Source: JABSOG01 sp041583135
GTDB taxonomy: Bacteria > Pseudomonadota > Gammaproteobacteria > Enterobacterales > Alteromonadaceae
Direction: 5' to 3'
Assembly: GCA_041583135.1 (NCBI GenBank)
Contig: JBFHGJ010000092.1
Location: forward strand, 1-23,578
DNA: 23,578 nt
Shown: positions 22,224-23,578 of the stretch, in pieces
How the letters are laid out: every line of letters starts with the position of its first letter
Position numbering within the stretch: the first letter of the stretch is position 1
Program-made: the position numbers and the translations under genes
The notes under the pieces: generated by a model
Seen by the model: only the letters and a program-made list of their open reading frames with translations
What the model was told of the DNA's origin: nothing
Databases searched by the model: none

Positions 22224-23578
22224 GTGAATAACGACACCATCGTCGCACAAGCCACCGCCCCAGGTAGGGGCGGTGTCGGTATTATCCGAGTTTCAGGCAA
22301 ACTTGCAGGCAGTGTCGCCGACAAACTGCTAGGCAAGCTCCCTGCCCCTCGAATGGCCGAATATTGCCCATTCAAAAATGCCCAAGGACAAACCATCGAC
22401 CAAGGTATTGCCCTTTATTTTAAAGGCCCCAACTCCTTTACCGGTGAAGATGTATTAGAGCTGCAAGGCCACGGCGGCCCAGTCATACTCGATATGCTGT
22501 TAAGCGAGATCTTGAGCATTCCCGGCATTCGTGTGGCCAACCCCGGTGAGTTTAGCGAACGAGCGTTCCTAAATGACAAAATAGACCTAACCCAAGCCGA
22601 AGCCATTGCCGATTTGATCGATAGCACCTCAGAGCAAGCCGCGCGCTCGGCGATGCAATCACTACAAGGTGAGTTTTCTAATAAAGTCAATGATTTGGTA
22701 GAGTTGGTTATTCATCTGCGCATGTATGTCGAAGCGGCCATCGACTTTCCTGAAGAAGAAATCGACTTTCTGTCCGACGGCAAGGTGGCAGCCGATTTAC
22801 AGGCCATCATCGACCAATTAAGTACGGTTTTAGAGCAGGCCAACCAAGGTGCGATTATCCGCGAAGGTATGAAAGTGGTTATCGCCGGTCGGCCAAATGC
22901 CGGAAAATCAAGCCTACTCAATGCCTTAGCGGGTAAAGAAAGCGCCATTGTCACCGATATCGCCGGCACCACTCGCGATGTATTGCGAGAGCACATTCAC
23001 ATTGATGGGATGCCGCTGCATATCATCGATACCGCAGGGCTTAGAGATAATGCCGATGTGGTAGAGCAAATCGGCATTCAAAGGGCTTGGCAAGAGATAG
23101 AACAGGCCGACATCATCCTGTTTATGGTCGATGCCACCACCACCAAAGAGACAGCACCAGAGAAGATTTGGCCTGAGTTTGTCGATAAGCTGCCAGAAAA
23201 TGTCAACCTGACCGTCATTCGCAATAAAGCCGACCTCTCTGGTGACACCATTGGCCAATATGAGCAACATCACCACCCAGTCATTTCACTCACCGCCAAA
23301 AGCGGCGAGGGGGTTGACCTGCTCAAAGCCCACCTCAAACAAGCCATGGGCTACAAAGGCACCACAGAAGGCGGCTTTATGGCCCGTAGACGCCATATCA
23401 ACGCGTTAATCCAAGCAATGGATTCTCTCGTCACAGGACAAGAGCAATTAGCGCTACACGCCGCAGGAGAGCTTTTAGCCGAAGACCTGCGCCAAGCCCA
23501 GCAGTCACTTAACGAGATCACCGGCGAATTTACCTCAGATGACCTGCTTGGCAAGATATTTGGGTCGTTTTGTATTGG
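22224..23578 (+). CDS. mnmE: tRNA modification GTPase MnmE (TrmE), 3' end missing
   Basis: MnmE works with MnmG to place cmnm5/nm5 groups on U34 of certain tRNAs. GTG 22224 lies 3 nt after the yidC stop, and the visible 451 codons nearly complete the gene. The N-terminal tetrahydrofolate-binding domain (TIVAQATAPGRGGVGIIRVS, SFTGEDVLELQGHGG, NPGEFSERAFLNDKIDLTQA) is followed by the helical domain. The G domain sits within it: G1 GRPNAGKSSLLN, G2-region TDIAGTTRDV, G3 DTAGLRD and G4 NKAD. The window ends within the C-terminal FGSFCIGK motif, leaving only FCIG, so about two residues and the stop are missing. Confidence 0.98.
   Translation, partial: MNNDTIVAQATAPGRGGVGIIRVSGKLAGSVADKLLGKLPAPRMAEYCPFKNAQGQTIDQGIALYFKGPNSFTGEDVLELQGHGGPVILDMLLSEILSIPGIRVANPGEFSERAFLNDKIDLTQAEAIADLIDSTSEQAARSAMQSLQGEFSNKVNDLVELVIHLRMYVEAAIDFPEEEIDFLSDGKVAADLQAIIDQLSTVLEQANQGAIIREGMKVVIAGRPNAGKSSLLNALAGKESAIVTDIAGTTRDVLREHIHIDGMPLHIIDTAGLRDNADVVEQIGIQRAWQEIEQADIILFMVDATTTKETAPEKIWPEFVDKLPENVNLTVIRNKADLSGDTIGQYEQHHHPVISLTAKSGEGVDLLKAHLKQAMGYKGTTEGGFMARRRHINALIQAMDSLVTGQEQLALHAAGELLAEDLRQAQQSLNEITGEFTSDDLLGKIFGSFCI

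Overview
The window is a chromosomal segment of a gammaproteobacterium, most likely a marine, motile member of the Alteromonadales or a near relative. This rests on the mnmE-yidC-yidD-rnpA-rpmH | dnaA-dnaN-recF-gyrB-glyQ-glyS order, a sodium-type PomA/PomB stator, small gammaproteobacterial families (DUF2956, DUF938, a ComFB-like protein) and moderate GC content. The exact genus cannot be fixed from the sequence alone. Most of the window is conserved replication-region housekeeping. No CRISPR array, insertion sequence, prophage, tRNA or rRNA gene was seen.

Left part (1-4200). A membrane-anchored protein gene runs off the left edge. Next to it is a scar holding the 3' tails of two broken genes, joined 5' end to 5' end, followed by a terminator and a short repeat of one tail. 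Then come a methyl-accepting chemotaxis protein and a GT4-type glycosyltransferase, both on the minus strand.

Middle part (4397-9980, plus strand). A CvfB-like S1-domain RNA-binding protein, a DUF938 methyltransferase, an MFS transporter, a DUF2956 protein and an OsmC-family protein are closely packed. They are followed by the flagellar stator pair in the order pomB then pomA, and by a small ComFB-like protein. A perfect 10-bp bidirectional terminator closes this block against the convergent glyQS operon.

Replication part (10037-19360, minus strand). dnaA, dnaN, recF and gyrB form the classic cluster, ended by a very strong palindromic terminator. Behind it lies glyQ-glyS. recF carries two perfect 16-bp parS (ParB-binding) sites inside its coding sequence, which makes it part of the chromosome-segregation centromere as well as a repair gene.

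Right part (19394-23578). The dnaA-rpmH intergenic region holds nine GATC sites in 129 bp, three of them exactly 10 bp apart. This looks like a Dam/SeqA-controlled dnaA regulatory region. No clear DnaA box is present, so the working oriC may lie elsewhere, perhaps beyond mnmE. rpmH, rnpA, yidD, yidC and mnmE then run rightwards, and mnmE is cut by the window end. The rpmH 5' region shows a near-consensus promoter that overlaps a 26-codon leader ORF with a very strong ribosome-binding site.

No clearly new multi-gene system is evident. The most interesting points are the parS pair in recF, the rpmH leader ORF/promoter conflict, the phased GATC cluster, and the double-truncation scar near the left edge.
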